Assembly: GCF_014257025.1 (NCBI RefSeq)
Contig: NZ_JACMSF010000037.1
Location: forward strand, 1 to 64,000
From: Streptomyces cupreus
GTDB taxonomy: Bacteria > Actinomycetota > Actinomycetes > Streptomycetales > Streptomycetaceae
DNA: 64,000 nt
Direction of reading: 5' to 3'
The notes beneath the pieces were generated by a model. The model made no database searches. It saw only the letters and a program-made list of their open reading frames with translations, and was not told the DNA's origin. This document shows, one piece after another, positions 49,487-58,822 of this stretch; positions within the stretch are counted from its first letter, which is position 1; every line of letters begins with the position of its first letter. A program made the position numbers and the translations under genes.

Positions 49487-50212
49487 ATGATCGACCACCA
49501 TGACGGCGAGAGCGGAGATCCGGACCGCACCTGGTGCATCTCCGAGGTCGACATCTTCCGCGACCTGTCGGAGCCGGAGATGGACGCCATCGCCGCCGCG
49601 GCCCCGATGAAGACCTACGCGGCCGGGGAGATCCTGCACTCCCCCGCCCAGCCGTCCGAGGTGCTGTTCATCCTCAAGCGCGGCCGGGTGCGCATCTTCC
49701 GCGTCTCCGCCGACGGCCGCGCCCTGACCTGCGCGATCATCAGCCCCGGCACGATCTTCGGCGAGATGGCCCTGCTCGGGCAACGAATGTACGACAACTT
49801 CGCCGAGGCCCTCGACGACGTCACCGTCTGTGTGATGAGCCGCGCCGATGTGCGGAAGTTCCTGCTGTCCGACGCCCGGATCGCCGCGCGGATCACCGAG
49901 ATCCTCGGCCGCCGCCTCGCCGACCTCGAACAGCGCTTGTCCGACAGCGTGTTCAAGTCCGTCCCGCAGCGGATCGCCACCACCCTGACCACCCTCGCCA
50001 CCCGCGCCGAGACGGCCGCCGGGAGGCTCCGTCCGGGCACCCGCCACCCCCAGATCGCGCTCACGCACGAACAACTCGCCGCCCTGGCCGGCACCTCCCG
50101 CGAAACCACGACCAAGGTGCTGCGCGACTTCGCCGACCGCGGCCTGCTACGCCTGGCCCGCGGCCGCATCACCGTCCTCGACCCCGCACGTCTACGCGAC
50201 GAAGCAGGATAA
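49487..50212 (+). CDS. Crp/Fnr family transcriptional regulator
   Basis: 241 residues from ATG 49487 (GCGAGGAGA upstream). A cyclic-nucleotide-binding-like fold is followed by a helix-turn-helix with LTHEQLAALAGTSRETTTKV. Its recognition helix SRET is that of E. coli CRP, which reads GTGA. The phosphate-binding cassette reads FGEMALLGQRMYDNFAEAL and lacks the Arg-Ser/Thr-Ala needed for cAMP, so it senses something else; cysteines lie near residues 17, 82 and 116. The start at 49295, overlapping the previous stop, would add 64 low-complexity residues. It is the likely activator of P1-P3. Confidence 0.88.
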   Translation: MIDHHDGESGDPDRTWCISEVDIFRDLSEPEMDAIAAAAPMKTYAAGEILHSPAQPSEVLFILKRGRVRIFRVSADGRALTCAIISPGTIFGEMALLGQRMYDNFAEALDDVTVCVMSRADVRKFLLSDARIAARITEILGRRLADLEQRLSDSVFKSVPQRIATTLTTLATRAETAAGRLRPGTRHPQIALTHEQLAALAGTSRETTTKVLRDFADRGLLRLARGRITVLDPARLRDEAG

Positions 50213-50298
50213 CCCGGTCTCGCCAACTGCCCTGCTCCTGGCGCGTGTTCGCCGTCCGCCCTTTCGGAAATGGTCTTCCGGCTGCCAGACTCCTGAGG

Positions 50299-51702
50299 GT
50301 GCCCGACTTCGACATGCTCGTCCTCGGATCCGGTCCGGGCGGCCAGAAGGCCGCCATCGCCGCGGCCAAGCTGGGCCGCCGGGTGGCCGTCATCGACCGC
50401 CCCGACATGGTCGGCGGCGTCTCCATCCATACCGGCACCATCCCCTCCAAGACCTTGCGCGAGGCGGTGCTGTACCTCACCGGTCTCACCCAGCGCGATC
50501 TGTACGGCCAGAGTTACCGCCTGAAGGAGGACATCACCGTCTCCGACCTGATCTCGCGCACCCAGCACGTGGTGGGCCGCGAGGTCGACGTCATCCGCAA
50601 TCAGCTCTCCCGCAATCACGTCGCCCTGTTCGCCGGCACCGGCCGGTTCGTCGACGACCACACCGTCGCCCTGCGCGAGGTCACCGGACATGAACGGCTG
50701 ATCAGCGCCGAGCACATCGTCATCGCCACCGGCACCCGGCCCGCGCGGCCCGCCAGCGTCGAGTTCGACGGGCGGACCATCATGGACTCGGACAATGTCC
50801 TCGCCCTGGAACGGGTGCCGCGTTCGATGGTCATCGTCGGCGCGGGGGTCATCGGCATGGAGTACGCCTCCATGTTCGCGGCGCTCGGCAGCAAGATCAC
50901 CGTGGTGGAGAAGCGCGCCGGGATGCTCGACATGTGCGATGTCGAGGTCGTCGAGTCGCTCAAGTACCACCTTCGGGACCTGGCGGTGACGTTCCGCTTC
51001 GGGGAGACGGTCGCCGCGGTGGAGCGGCACCCCCGGGGCACGCTCACCGTCCTGGAGAGCGGCAAGAAGATCCCCGCCGACGCGGTGATGTACTCGGCGG
51101 GCCGGCAGGGCCTCACCGACGAACTCGACCTCGACAAGGCGGGGCTCTCCGCCGACCCACGGGGCCGGATCGCGGTCGACGAGCACTACCGCACCGAGGT
51201 GCCCCACATCTACGCCGTCGGCGACGTGATCGGCTACCCGGCGCTCGCGGCGACCTCCATGGAGCAGGGCCGTACGGCCGCGTACCACGCCTTCGGGGAG
51301 CCCGTCGGCCGGATGCACCACCTCCAGCCGATCGGCATCTACACCATCCCGGAGATCAGCTTCGTCGGCCGCAGCGAGGACCAGCTCACCGAGGACCGGG
51401 TGCCGTTCGAGGTCGGGATCTCCCGCTACCGGGAGCTGGCCCGCGGGCAGATCATCGGTGACTCGCACGGCATGCTGAAGCTGCTGGTCTCGCCCGAGGA
51501 CCGCACCCTGCTCGGCGTGCACTGCTTCGGCTCCGGGGCGACCGAGCTCATCCACATCGGTCAGTCGGTGATGGGCTGCGGCGGCACCGTCGACTATCTG
51601 GTCGACGCGGTGTTCAACTATCCGACGCTCGCGGAGTCCTACAAGGTCGCCGCCCTGGACGCGACCAACCGCCTCCGGCAGGTCGACCGGATGGACGACT
51701 AG
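50299..51702 (+). CDS. sthA: Si-specific NAD(P)+ transhydrogenase (soluble, SthA-like)
   Basis: 467 residues from GTG 50299 (ATG 50314 is an alternative; neither has a good ribosome-binding site). FAD motif GSGPGGQKAA at the N-terminus. Where lipoamide dehydrogenase has its redox disulfide, this protein reads HTGTIPSKTLREAV without the cysteines, as in SthA. NAD motif VGAGVIGMEYASMF is near residue 180. It should balance NADH and NADPH pools. It lies 86 nt after the Crp/Fnr gene and may be co-transcribed with it. Confidence 0.9.
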   Translation: MPDFDMLVLGSGPGGQKAAIAAAKLGRRVAVIDRPDMVGGVSIHTGTIPSKTLREAVLYLTGLTQRDLYGQSYRLKEDITVSDLISRTQHVVGREVDVIRNQLSRNHVALFAGTGRFVDDHTVALREVTGHERLISAEHIVIATGTRPARPASVEFDGRTIMDSDNVLALERVPRSMVIVGAGVIGMEYASMFAALGSKITVVEKRAGMLDMCDVEVVESLKYHLRDLAVTFRFGETVAAVERHPRGTLTVLESGKKIPADAVMYSAGRQGLTDELDLDKAGLSADPRGRIAVDEHYRTEVPHIYAVGDVIGYPALAATSMEQGRTAAYHAFGEPVGRMHHLQPIGIYTIPEISFVGRSEDQLTEDRVPFEVGISRYRELARGQIIGDSHGMLKLLVSPEDRTLLGVHCFGSGATELIHIGQSVMGCGGTVDYLVDAVFNYPTLAESYKVAALDATNRLRQVDRMDD

Positions 51703-51722
51703 CCGCGAACCGGGAGCGCGCC

Positions 51723-51751
51723 GCCTGACGGAATATTCCGCTCCGTCAGGC
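51723..51751 (+). terminator. Terminator after sthA
   Basis: GCCTGACGGA (51723-51732) pairs perfectly with TCCGTCAGGC (51742-51751) around a 9-nt loop, 20 nt after the stop codon. Confidence 0.7.
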
Positions 51752-51818
51752 CGCCCGCGCAACAGGCCTGGTCCGAACAGCGTTTCGCCCCGCCCGGCCA
51801 CCAAATTCCGGCTCCGTC

Positions 51819-51846
51819 TTGAGCAGACGGCGGGTAGGGCTATCAT
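51819..51846 (+). promoter_or_regulatory. Candidate HrdB-type promoter of the permease operon
   Basis: TTGAGC (51819-51824), a 16-bp spacer and TATCAT (51841-51846). Transcription would begin near 51853, giving a leader of about 195 nt with no gene visible in it. The dyad around ATCAC...GTGTGAT (51850-51874) could be an operator. The rest of 51703-52048 holds only the sthA terminator. Confidence 0.5.
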
Positions 51847-52048
51847 CACTCATCACGTGCACACGCGGTGTGATCGTATGCCGACTCTGCGGCTGCACGA
51901 CCCCGACCGCACCTCAACACTTTTCGCCGCTCCGGGCCCGAGGCCATCCCTCCACGACCCGAGGCGGGTGCAACCCCCCACCCCCTTTACGCCGTCCAGG
52001 CCCCCGTCGGTGTCCTGGCGACGTGCACGACGGAAAGCAGCACAGGCC

Positions 52049-53521
52049 ATGAGCATCAACAGGGGCAGAGGACTTCAGGCAGGAGCCCTCGGTACGTTCG
52101 ACACGGTGGTGATGGCGGTCGCGGGCAGCGCTCCGGCGTACTCGCTCGCAGCCACCACCGCGGTCCTCGTCGGCGCGGTGGGGACGGCCAGTCCGGCCGC
52201 GCTGCTGTACTGCGCGATACCCATGCTCGGCATCGCCCTGGCGTACAGCTACCTCGGCCGCATCGATGTGAACGCGGGCGCCAGTTACTCCTGGGTCGGC
52301 CGAACTCTCCATCCTTTTCTGGGCTTTCTCAGCGGCTGGGCGCTGGTGGTGTCGGCGACCATCTTCATGGTGGCCGGTTCGCTGCCCGCCGGCTCGATGA
52401 CGCTCGCCCTGTTCGACGAGGAACTCGCCGAGAACACCGCGCTGTCCACCGTGGTGGGCGCGGCCTGGTTCCTGCTCATGCTGCTGGTGGTGCTGGGCGG
52501 CGCCCGGCTCACCGTCCGCGCGCAGATCATCATGTCCGGGGTCGAACTCGCCCTGCTCGCGCTGTTCGCGGTGCTCGCCGTCTTCCACACGGACAACGCC
52601 CGCGTCTTCGACTGGTCCTGGCTCGGTTTCGGCCAGTTCGACGGCGTGTCGGGCTTCGCCTCGGGCGCGCTGATCGCCGCGTTCTACTACTGGGGCTGGG
52701 ACGTCACCGGCAACCTCAGCGAGGAGACCCGCAACAGCCGCCGTACGGCGGGTCTCGCGGGCCTGATCGGGGTCGGGGTCGTCTTCCTGCTGTTCGAGGT
52801 GTTCACGATCGCGGTGAACATCATCCTCTCCTCGGGCCAGATCCACGCCAACGAGGCCAATGTGCTGGCCGTCCTCGGCGAGGAGATCTGGCCCGGCTGG
52901 GGCGGCAAGCTGCTGATCGTCGCGGTGATGCTCTCCACCGTCGCCACTTTGGAGACCACGCTCATCCAGGTCACCCGCTCCCTGTTCGCGATGGGCCGCG
53001 ACCGCACGATGCCCGCCGCACTGGGCAAGGTGCACCACACCTGGAACACGCCGTGGGTGGCCATCGCCGTGGTGGGCGCGGTGGCGCTGGCGATGTTCGT
53101 CGCCTCCAACGCGCTCGGCTCGGTCGGCGAGATCCTCTCCGACGCCATCTCGGCGATCGGCCTGCAGATCGCCGTCTACTACGGCCTGACCGGCCTCGCG
53201 GTCGTGGTCGCGTACCGCAAGATGCTGCTGAAGTCCCCGGCCAACTTCGTCTTCGGCGGGCTGTGGCCGCTGTTCGGCGCCCTGTTCATGTTCTGGGTGT
53301 TCGTGGAGTCGCTCGGCGAACTGGATCCGGCCGCGATCGCGATCGGCGTCGGCGGACTGGCCGCGGGAGTGGTCCCGATGCTCTGGTACTGGCGCCAGGG
53401 CAGCGACTACTACCGGCCCGCGAAACTGGACGCCACCCACACGATCGAGTCCGACTACGTCCCCGCGGGCCACCCGCCCGAGCACGTCCGCGTCCACGAG
53501 GGCCTCCCCACCGACTTCTGA
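52049..53521 (+). CDS. APC family amino-acid permease
   Basis: 490 residues from ATG 52049 with twelve or more helices. The opening FDTVVMAVAGSAPAYSLAAT and the loop SEETRNSRRTAGLAG are typical of APC amino-acid permeases. A soluble C-terminal tail ends EHVRVHEGLPTDF. It has a long leader and precedes a hypothetical gene by 10 nt, so the two are likely one operon. Confidence 0.9.
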   Translation: MSINRGRGLQAGALGTFDTVVMAVAGSAPAYSLAATTAVLVGAVGTASPAALLYCAIPMLGIALAYSYLGRIDVNAGASYSWVGRTLHPFLGFLSGWALVVSATIFMVAGSLPAGSMTLALFDEELAENTALSTVVGAAWFLLMLLVVLGGARLTVRAQIIMSGVELALLALFAVLAVFHTDNARVFDWSWLGFGQFDGVSGFASGALIAAFYYWGWDVTGNLSEETRNSRRTAGLAGLIGVGVVFLLFEVFTIAVNIILSSGQIHANEANVLAVLGEEIWPGWGGKLLIVAVMLSTVATLETTLIQVTRSLFAMGRDRTMPAALGKVHHTWNTPWVAIAVVGAVALAMFVASNALGSVGEILSDAISAIGLQIAVYYGLTGLAVVVAYRKMLLKSPANFVFGGLWPLFGALFMFWVFVESLGELDPAAIAIGVGGLAAGVVPMLWYWRQGSDYYRPAKLDATHTIESDYVPAGHPPEHVRVHEGLPTDF

Positions 53522-53531
53522 GGGGCCCGCG

Positions 53532-54491
53532 ATGGCGCGAGACCGATTCACCCCCGACTTCGACCCCGACTGCGGAGACGCGCCCCTGACCTCCGCCCGC
53601 CAGGACATCGTCATCGGACGCTGGCAGGGACTGCGCGATCTGCTGCGGATCACCGGACCCGACTGGCTCTCCCGAGGCCACCGGGTGCGGATGCTGGCCC
53701 AGGCCTGCGCGGGCAGTTCGACGATGGAGTCCTGGCTGGCCGCCGAGCCGAACAGCGCCGACGCGATGGTGCTGCGGGCGGCCACCGAGACGGCCCGGGC
53801 GTTCAACCTGGCCATCACCGCGGGCCGGGGCGTACCCATCGACCAGCGGCGCATCGACACCGCCGTACTGGCATGTCTGCGGGCCGCCGAGGCGTACGTC
53901 GACGATCCCACGCCGTGGATCTCGCTGATCTCGGTGGCACGCCTGTACCCGTCCGGGGTCCGGCGGCAGGAACTGGCGCGCTGGTGGGACGAGTTGCACC
54001 GGCGCGACCCGTTCAGCGTGGAAGGGCACCTCCAGGTGCTTCACTACTACTCGGCGCGCTGGCACGGCACGCACGGCCTGATGTACGACTTCGCGCGCGA
54101 CGCCGCCGGTGTGGCACCGCCGGGCTGCCCGCTGCCGGTCCTGGTCCAGTACGCCCGCGTCGAGGAGTACCGCTACGCCCTGGACGCGGCCCGAGGCCAG
54201 TCGGCCGCCATGGGGCTCGGCCAGCACTGGGACCACGACGGCGCGATCGGAGACGTACGGCGGACCTGGCAGCGCTGGATCGTGGGCCGCGCCGGGAGCG
54301 CTGTCGCCCCCGGCGAACTGCGCGACCTGCACTACCTCACCCATGCCGCCTGTCTCGCCGGGCTCACCGACATCGGCGCCGCGCTGCTGCGGATGACGGG
54401 CCGACGGGCGACCCGCACACCGTGGTCGTACACCGGCGATCCGGTCAAGCAACTGGCCAAGTGGAACAAGGAGTTGATCCCGCAGGGCTGA
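53532..54491 (+). CDS. Conserved hypothetical helical protein
   Basis: 319 residues. A soluble, mostly helical protein of TPR/Sel1-like appearance (for example ADAMVLRAATETARAFNL, DTAVLACLRAAEAYVDD, PFSVEGHLQVLHYYSARWHG). No catalytic motif. It is encoded 10 nt after the permease gene and convergent with prcB, 2 nt apart. Confidence 0.7.
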   Translation: MARDRFTPDFDPDCGDAPLTSARQDIVIGRWQGLRDLLRITGPDWLSRGHRVRMLAQACAGSSTMESWLAAEPNSADAMVLRAATETARAFNLAITAGRGVPIDQRRIDTAVLACLRAAEAYVDDPTPWISLISVARLYPSGVRRQELARWWDELHRRDPFSVEGHLQVLHYYSARWHGTHGLMYDFARDAAGVAPPGCPLPVLVQYARVEEYRYALDAARGQSAAMGLGQHWDHDGAIGDVRRTWQRWIVGRAGSAVAPGELRDLHYLTHAACLAGLTDIGAALLRMTGRRATRTPWSYTGDPVKQLAKWNKELIPQG

Positions 54492-54493
54492 TC

Positions 54494-55348
54494 TCACGGG
54501 ATGGCGGTCGGCCCGTCCGGACGGCTTCTGCGCTGCTCGACCATCTCCCGGCTCAGCTCCTCCGTCTCGGACTCGGGCAGCCGCTCGAACCCGTCCTCCG
54601 TGATGACCGAAACGATGGGAAAGATACGGCGGTTGATGTCCGGGCCGCCGGTCGCGGAGTCGTCGTCGGCCGCGTCGTAGAGCGCCTGGAGCGCCGCCAA
54701 GGCCGCCTCGCGGCGGGACATGCCCCGGTGGAACAGCTTCTTCAACGCGCCCCGCGCATAAGGGGATCCGGACCCCTCGGCGTGGAAGTCCTGCTTCTCG
54801 TACAGTCCCCCCGCGACATCGAAGCTGAAGATGCGCCCCCGCTCTCCCTCCGGCTTCGACGGGTCGTAGCCGGTGAGGAGCGGGACGACGGCGAGTCCCT
54901 GCATGGCCTGGCCGAGGTTGTCGCGGATCATGCCGGCCAGTCGGCGCGCCTTGGCGTTGAGGGTCATCGGCGTGCCCTCGATCTTCTCGAAGTGGGTGAG
55001 CTCCACCTGGTAGAGCTTCACCATGTCGAGAGCGAGCCCGACGGTACCGGCGAAGGCGACTGCGCTGAGGTCGTCCGCCGGGTGCACCTTCTCCAGGTCG
55101 CGCTGGGCGATGAGGTTGCCCATGGTGGCCCGCCGGTCCCCGGCGATCAGCACGCCGTCGCGGTAGGCGAGCGCGAGCACGGTGGTGCCGTGCGGCACCT
55201 GGTCGGGGGCGGCCCGGACGCCGTCCGGCAAGACACGGCGCGTGCTCAACAACTCGGGGCGATGGACCGCGAGGAACTCCGTGAAGGAGGACGACCCCGG
55301 GGTGAAGAACTCCTCACCCAGTCCCCCGCCGTACTCGCCCTGCGTCAT
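54494..55348 (-). CDS. prcB: Proteasome subunit beta (orphan paralogue)
   Basis: 284 residues from ATG 55348 (GGGGGAG upstream). A propeptide of about 57 residues ends at HG before the catalytic N-terminal threonine of TTVLALAYRDGVLIAGDRRA; the Asp and the later Lys of the active site are in place. The 20S core of actinobacteria needs PrcA too, but no prcA, pup or pafA lies here. It may be a second beta subunit with different specificity. Confidence 0.9.
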   Translation of the reverse strand: MTQGEYGGGLGEEFFTPGSSSFTEFLAVHRPELLSTRRVLPDGVRAAPDQVPHGTTVLALAYRDGVLIAGDRRATMGNLIAQRDLEKVHPADDLSAVAFAGTVGLALDMVKLYQVELTHFEKIEGTPMTLNAKARRLAGMIRDNLGQAMQGLAVVPLLTGYDPSKPEGERGRIFSFDVAGGLYEKQDFHAEGSGSPYARGALKKLFHRGMSRREAALAALQALYDAADDDSATGGPDINRRIFPIVSVITEDGFERLPESETEELSREMVEQRRSRPDGPTAIP

Positions 55349-55421
55349 GACACTCCCCCTCGCCTGCGGACCGACAACCGAAGTCCTACCTGAACCCCGC
55401 ACGCCGGAAACTCCGCCCGGG

Positions 55422-56366
55422 TCACAGGGCCTTGCGCCGGATCAGCACCCCGAGCACCAACAGCCCCGGCAGCAATGGCAGCCACACGGTCAGCAGCCGG
55501 TATCCGAGTACGGCGGAGGCGGCCCCGGCGGCGGGCGCCCCGGCCCCGGTGAGCGCGAGCGCGAGGGCCGCGTCGAGGGAACCGAGGCCACCGGGCGTGG
55601 GCAGCAGCGCGGCGGCACTGCTGGCGGCGAGGTAGAGCAACGCCACCCGCAGGGGCGGCAGCGGCAGGGCAACGGCCTGGGTCACGGCGATCAGCACCGC
55701 ACAATGCAGTAGGGCGAAGGCGAGCGAGCCACCCCACAACGCCACCGCCCGCCGCGGCCGGGCATGGACGGCCCTGATGTCGGCGAGGGCCGTGCCGAGG
55801 ACTCGTCGGCAGCGCTGCCGGAACAGGGCGGCCGGCAGCGCGATGGCGACGGTGGCGACGGCTGTGGCGAGCATGAAGACCGGCGACACCTCCGGAACGC
55901 GCAGCACGCCCGGGCAGGCGACGGCGAGCGAGGCGATGAGGGCGGCGCGGCCGATCACACCGGCGGTGCCCTTGACGGCCACGCCGGTGGCCGCGCGGGC
56001 GGCCGACAGTCCGCAGCGCATGAGGAAGCGCAGGTTCACCGCGCCCGCGCCGAGTCCGGCGGGCAGCACATGGTTGGCGGCGGAGGCGGCGAACTGCGCG
56101 GCGACGAGCCGCCCTTGGGGCAACCGCTCGGGCACGGCGCCCTGCTGGGCGAGCGCGGCGCACAACCAGGTACCGATCGCGGCGATCCCGGCCACCAGCA
56201 GCCACCCCTGATCGGCGACGGCGAGCCGCACCGCTCCGGTCTCCAGCATGGGCCAGTGCCGCTGGGCCAGCCAGATCGCGGCGACGAGGACGGTGAGGGT
56301 GAGCGCGGTGTGCCAGTAGGCGGCCCGTCTGCGGGTCGGGGTGGCCGCCACGGGCTCGGGGGTCAT
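55422..56366 (-). CDS. Lysylphosphatidylglycerol synthase TM-region (UPF0104-like) membrane protein
   Basis: 314 residues from ATG 56366 with about eight helices. AANHVLPAGLGAGAVNLRFL (about residue 93) and LPTPGGLGSLDAALALAL (about residue 255) are hallmark turns of the flippase-like MprF N-terminal/UPF0104 family. It overlaps the upstream membrane protein gene (ATGA, 56363-56366), which suggests joint action on a lipid-linked substrate. Confidence 0.85.
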   Translation of the reverse strand: MTPEPVAATPTRRRAAYWHTALTLTVLVAAIWLAQRHWPMLETGAVRLAVADQGWLLVAGIAAIGTWLCAALAQQGAVPERLPQGRLVAAQFAASAANHVLPAGLGAGAVNLRFLMRCGLSAARAATGVAVKGTAGVIGRAALIASLAVACPGVLRVPEVSPVFMLATAVATVAIALPAALFRQRCRRVLGTALADIRAVHARPRRAVALWGGSLAFALLHCAVLIAVTQAVALPLPPLRVALLYLAASSAAALLPTPGGLGSLDAALALALTGAGAPAAGAASAVLGYRLLTVWLPLLPGLLVLGVLIRRKAL

Positions 56367-57862
56367 GCGGGGTCGCCCGCTCGGGGCGCCGGGGCGATAC
56401 GGACGTCCATGCCTTCGAGCCGGTGCAGCTCCCAGCCGCGGGCGTAGGAGGGCGGTGCGCCGCCGGGCACGCTGAGGACGGCGACCGGTTCCTGGCGGGC
56501 GGTGCGCAGGATCTCCGCCGTGGTGGTGTTGGCGTTGTTGCCGCGGATCGCACCCGAGGAGCAACCGGCGTAGTGGGCGAGCGGGATGGCCTCGTGCCCG
56601 GTGAGCAGACAGGGCGGTCGGACGCCCAGACCGTGCAGCGCGTCGGCGGTACGGGCCCAGGCGCGGCGGTCTGCGACGGTGCGGTCGACGACGTGGTCCA
56701 GGACGGCGTACTGCACGGCGAGATGCCCGCCGACGGCCACAGCGAGGAGGGACGCGGCGACCGGCCGCCACCGCCCGCTCGGCGTGGTGACCAGGTGCAG
56801 CAGGGCGTCGGCGACGGGGACGGCCAGCAGGGCGTACGCGGGCAGCAGGAAGCGGGGAGCCGCGTACCCGATCAGGAACAGGTACGGGACGGCGGCGGTG
56901 GTGGCGCAGGCGAGCGGGATCAGGGTGCGTGCGGTGCGCCGGGCCCGTACGGCGATCACAAGGGCGAGGACGGCGAACAGCGGCAGCAGCACCCACCACA
57001 CGGTGACGACCGGGTTGGGCATGGCGCCGGTGCACGGCCGGCACAGGGCACGTCCGATCAGGCTGCGCATCTGGTCGTCGACGGCGAAGTACCAGCCCAG
57101 GTCGCCCTGGACGCGGGAGGCCTCGGAGAGCCGCTCGCGCAGGCCGCCGTAGGAGATGAACGCCTCGACCACCCAGGGGACGGCACCGGCCGCGAGGCCC
57201 GCCGCGGTGACGAGGCCGAGCCGCCAATGTCGTACGGCCGATGCGACGGCCAGCAGGGGAAGGGCGACCCAGACGGCGTCGGTCGGGCGCATCACCGCCA
57301 TGAGGGTGGCGCCGACGGCCACGCCCCACAGGGCCCGCCGGTCGGGGCGGTCGGCGGCGCGGGCGCGCAGGAAGCAGCCGACGGCGAGCAGGGCGCCGAG
57401 GGCGACCCAGAGGTTGGGCATGGCCTGGGGGGCGTAGAAGAGGGTCACCCACAGGGAGGCGAACAGCGCGCCGCCGGCCGCCAGCACACGGGCCGGGAAG
57501 AGTCCGCGCCAGGCGCGCAGGGCAAGGAAGAGAGCGATGCCGGAGAGGACGGCGAGATAGACGCGCAGCAGGCTGGTGGACGAGGACCAGGAGGCGATCG
57601 GCGCCACGAGGAGGGAGACGCCTCGGGCTCGCGGGGCGCTGAAGAAGGCGGCCGGGGCCTGGTCGTCGACCTGGCTGACGTAGACCGCCTCGTCCCAGCC
57701 GAGGCCCATGGACGGGGGGACGAGGAGGAGTTGTGCGGCGGTGAAGGCACCGGCCACGGCCGCGAGCAGGGCGTTGCCGCGTGTCCGCCAGGACCTGCCG
57801 GACACGGCCGCCGCTTCGCGTCGTCCCATACCGACGAGCATGGCGTTCGTGCCGTGGGCCAT
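56363..57862 (-). CDS. GT-C-like membrane glycosyltransferase
   Basis: 499 residues from ATG 57862 with ten or more helices. The first extracytoplasmic loop begins GLGWDEAVYVSQV, the acidic motif of GT-C (PMT/ArnT-like) enzymes. A C-terminal soluble part contains CLLTGHEAIPLAHYAGC. It would transfer sugar from a polyprenyl-phosphate donor outside the membrane. Coupled to the flippase-like gene. Confidence 0.75.
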   Translation of the reverse strand: MAHGTNAMLVGMGRREAAAVSGRSWRTRGNALLAAVAGAFTAAQLLLVPPSMGLGWDEAVYVSQVDDQAPAAFFSAPRARGVSLLVAPIASWSSSTSLLRVYLAVLSGIALFLALRAWRGLFPARVLAAGGALFASLWVTLFYAPQAMPNLWVALGALLAVGCFLRARAADRPDRRALWGVAVGATLMAVMRPTDAVWVALPLLAVASAVRHWRLGLVTAAGLAAGAVPWVVEAFISYGGLRERLSEASRVQGDLGWYFAVDDQMRSLIGRALCRPCTGAMPNPVVTVWWVLLPLFAVLALVIAVRARRTARTLIPLACATTAAVPYLFLIGYAAPRFLLPAYALLAVPVADALLHLVTTPSGRWRPVAASLLAVAVGGHLAVQYAVLDHVVDRTVADRRAWARTADALHGLGVRPPCLLTGHEAIPLAHYAGCSSGAIRGNNANTTTAEILRTARQEPVAVLSVPGGAPPSYARGWELHRLEGMDVRIAPAPRAGDPA

Positions 57863-58089
57863 CGTCCACCCCTTACCGCTACATGTCGTAGGGCTGCTAC
57901 GACCCGACACCCCGGCGGGGCCGGAGCCGGCAGCCAGGCAAACGGATAAAACACGGACAAACTAACTCGCCCGGGGCGGGTGCGCAGCGCTGGGTTCGGC
58001 CAGGTGCCTGACGGGGTCGGTCGTGCGTCGGTCGTGTGGGAGCGGGTGGTGTTCGTGGGCGGGCATGGCGCGCCTGACAGACTCGGTCT

Positions 58090-58818
58090 GTGCCGCAGAC
58101 ACTCGACGACCTCCTCGCCCGGGCCCGCTCCCTGACGGCCTCCGGGCGCCGCGCCATCCTCGGCATCACGGGCAGTCCGGGCGCGGGCAAGACGACGCTC
58201 GCCGAGCACCTGGTACGGGAGCTGAACGGCTCGGGGGCTCCTTGGGTCGCCCACGTCCCCATGGACGGCTTCCACCTCTCCGACGCAGAGCTGGACCGGC
58301 TGGGCCGCCGGGACCGCAAGGGGGCGCCGGACACCTTCGACGCGGCGGGATACGCGGCACTGCTGCGACGCCTGCGCGAGGAGACGGACGAGGACGTAGT
58401 GTACGCACCGGGGTTCGAGCGGGTCCTGGAGCAGCCGATCGCGGGCATGATCCCGGTACCGCCGACGGCACGCCTGGTGGTGACCGAGGGCAACTACCTG
58501 CTGCTGGAGACGGGCGCCTGGGCTCGCGTACGCCCCCAGCTCGACGAGGTCTGGTTCTGCGAGCTGGACGAGGACGAACGGCTCCGCCGCCTGATCGCCC
58601 GCCACGAGGAGTTCGGCAAGAGCCACGAGGAGGCGGTGGCGTGGGTGCTGCGGACGGACCAGCGCAACGCCGAGCTGGTGGCGGGGACGCGGGCGCGGGC
58701 GGATCTGGTGGTGCCGGTGGGCGCTGTGCCGACAACCCCGAGGTGCGAAGGCTGTGGCCCGATGCTGCAATCGAGGCGAGGGGGTGTCACCGGGGGCAGC
58801 CGCGAGCACCAGGGGTAA
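58090..58818 (+). CDS. P-loop nucleoside/nucleotide kinase family protein
   Basis: 242 residues from GTG 58090. Walker A is ITGSPGAGKTTLAEHL near residue 26; MDGFHLSD and VTEGNYLLLE match the uridine/pantothenate kinase-like family. It phosphorylates a small metabolite; the substrate is unknown. The last 25 residues are unlike the rest, so the original stop may have been lost. Confidence 0.82.
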   Translation: MPQTLDDLLARARSLTASGRRAILGITGSPGAGKTTLAEHLVRELNGSGAPWVAHVPMDGFHLSDAELDRLGRRDRKGAPDTFDAAGYAALLRRLREETDEDVVYAPGFERVLEQPIAGMIPVPPTARLVVTEGNYLLLETGAWARVRPQLDEVWFCELDEDERLRRLIARHEEFGKSHEEAVAWVLRTDQRNAELVAGTRARADLVVPVGAVPTTPRCEGCGPMLQSRRGGVTGGSREHQG

Positions 58819-58822
58819 CACC

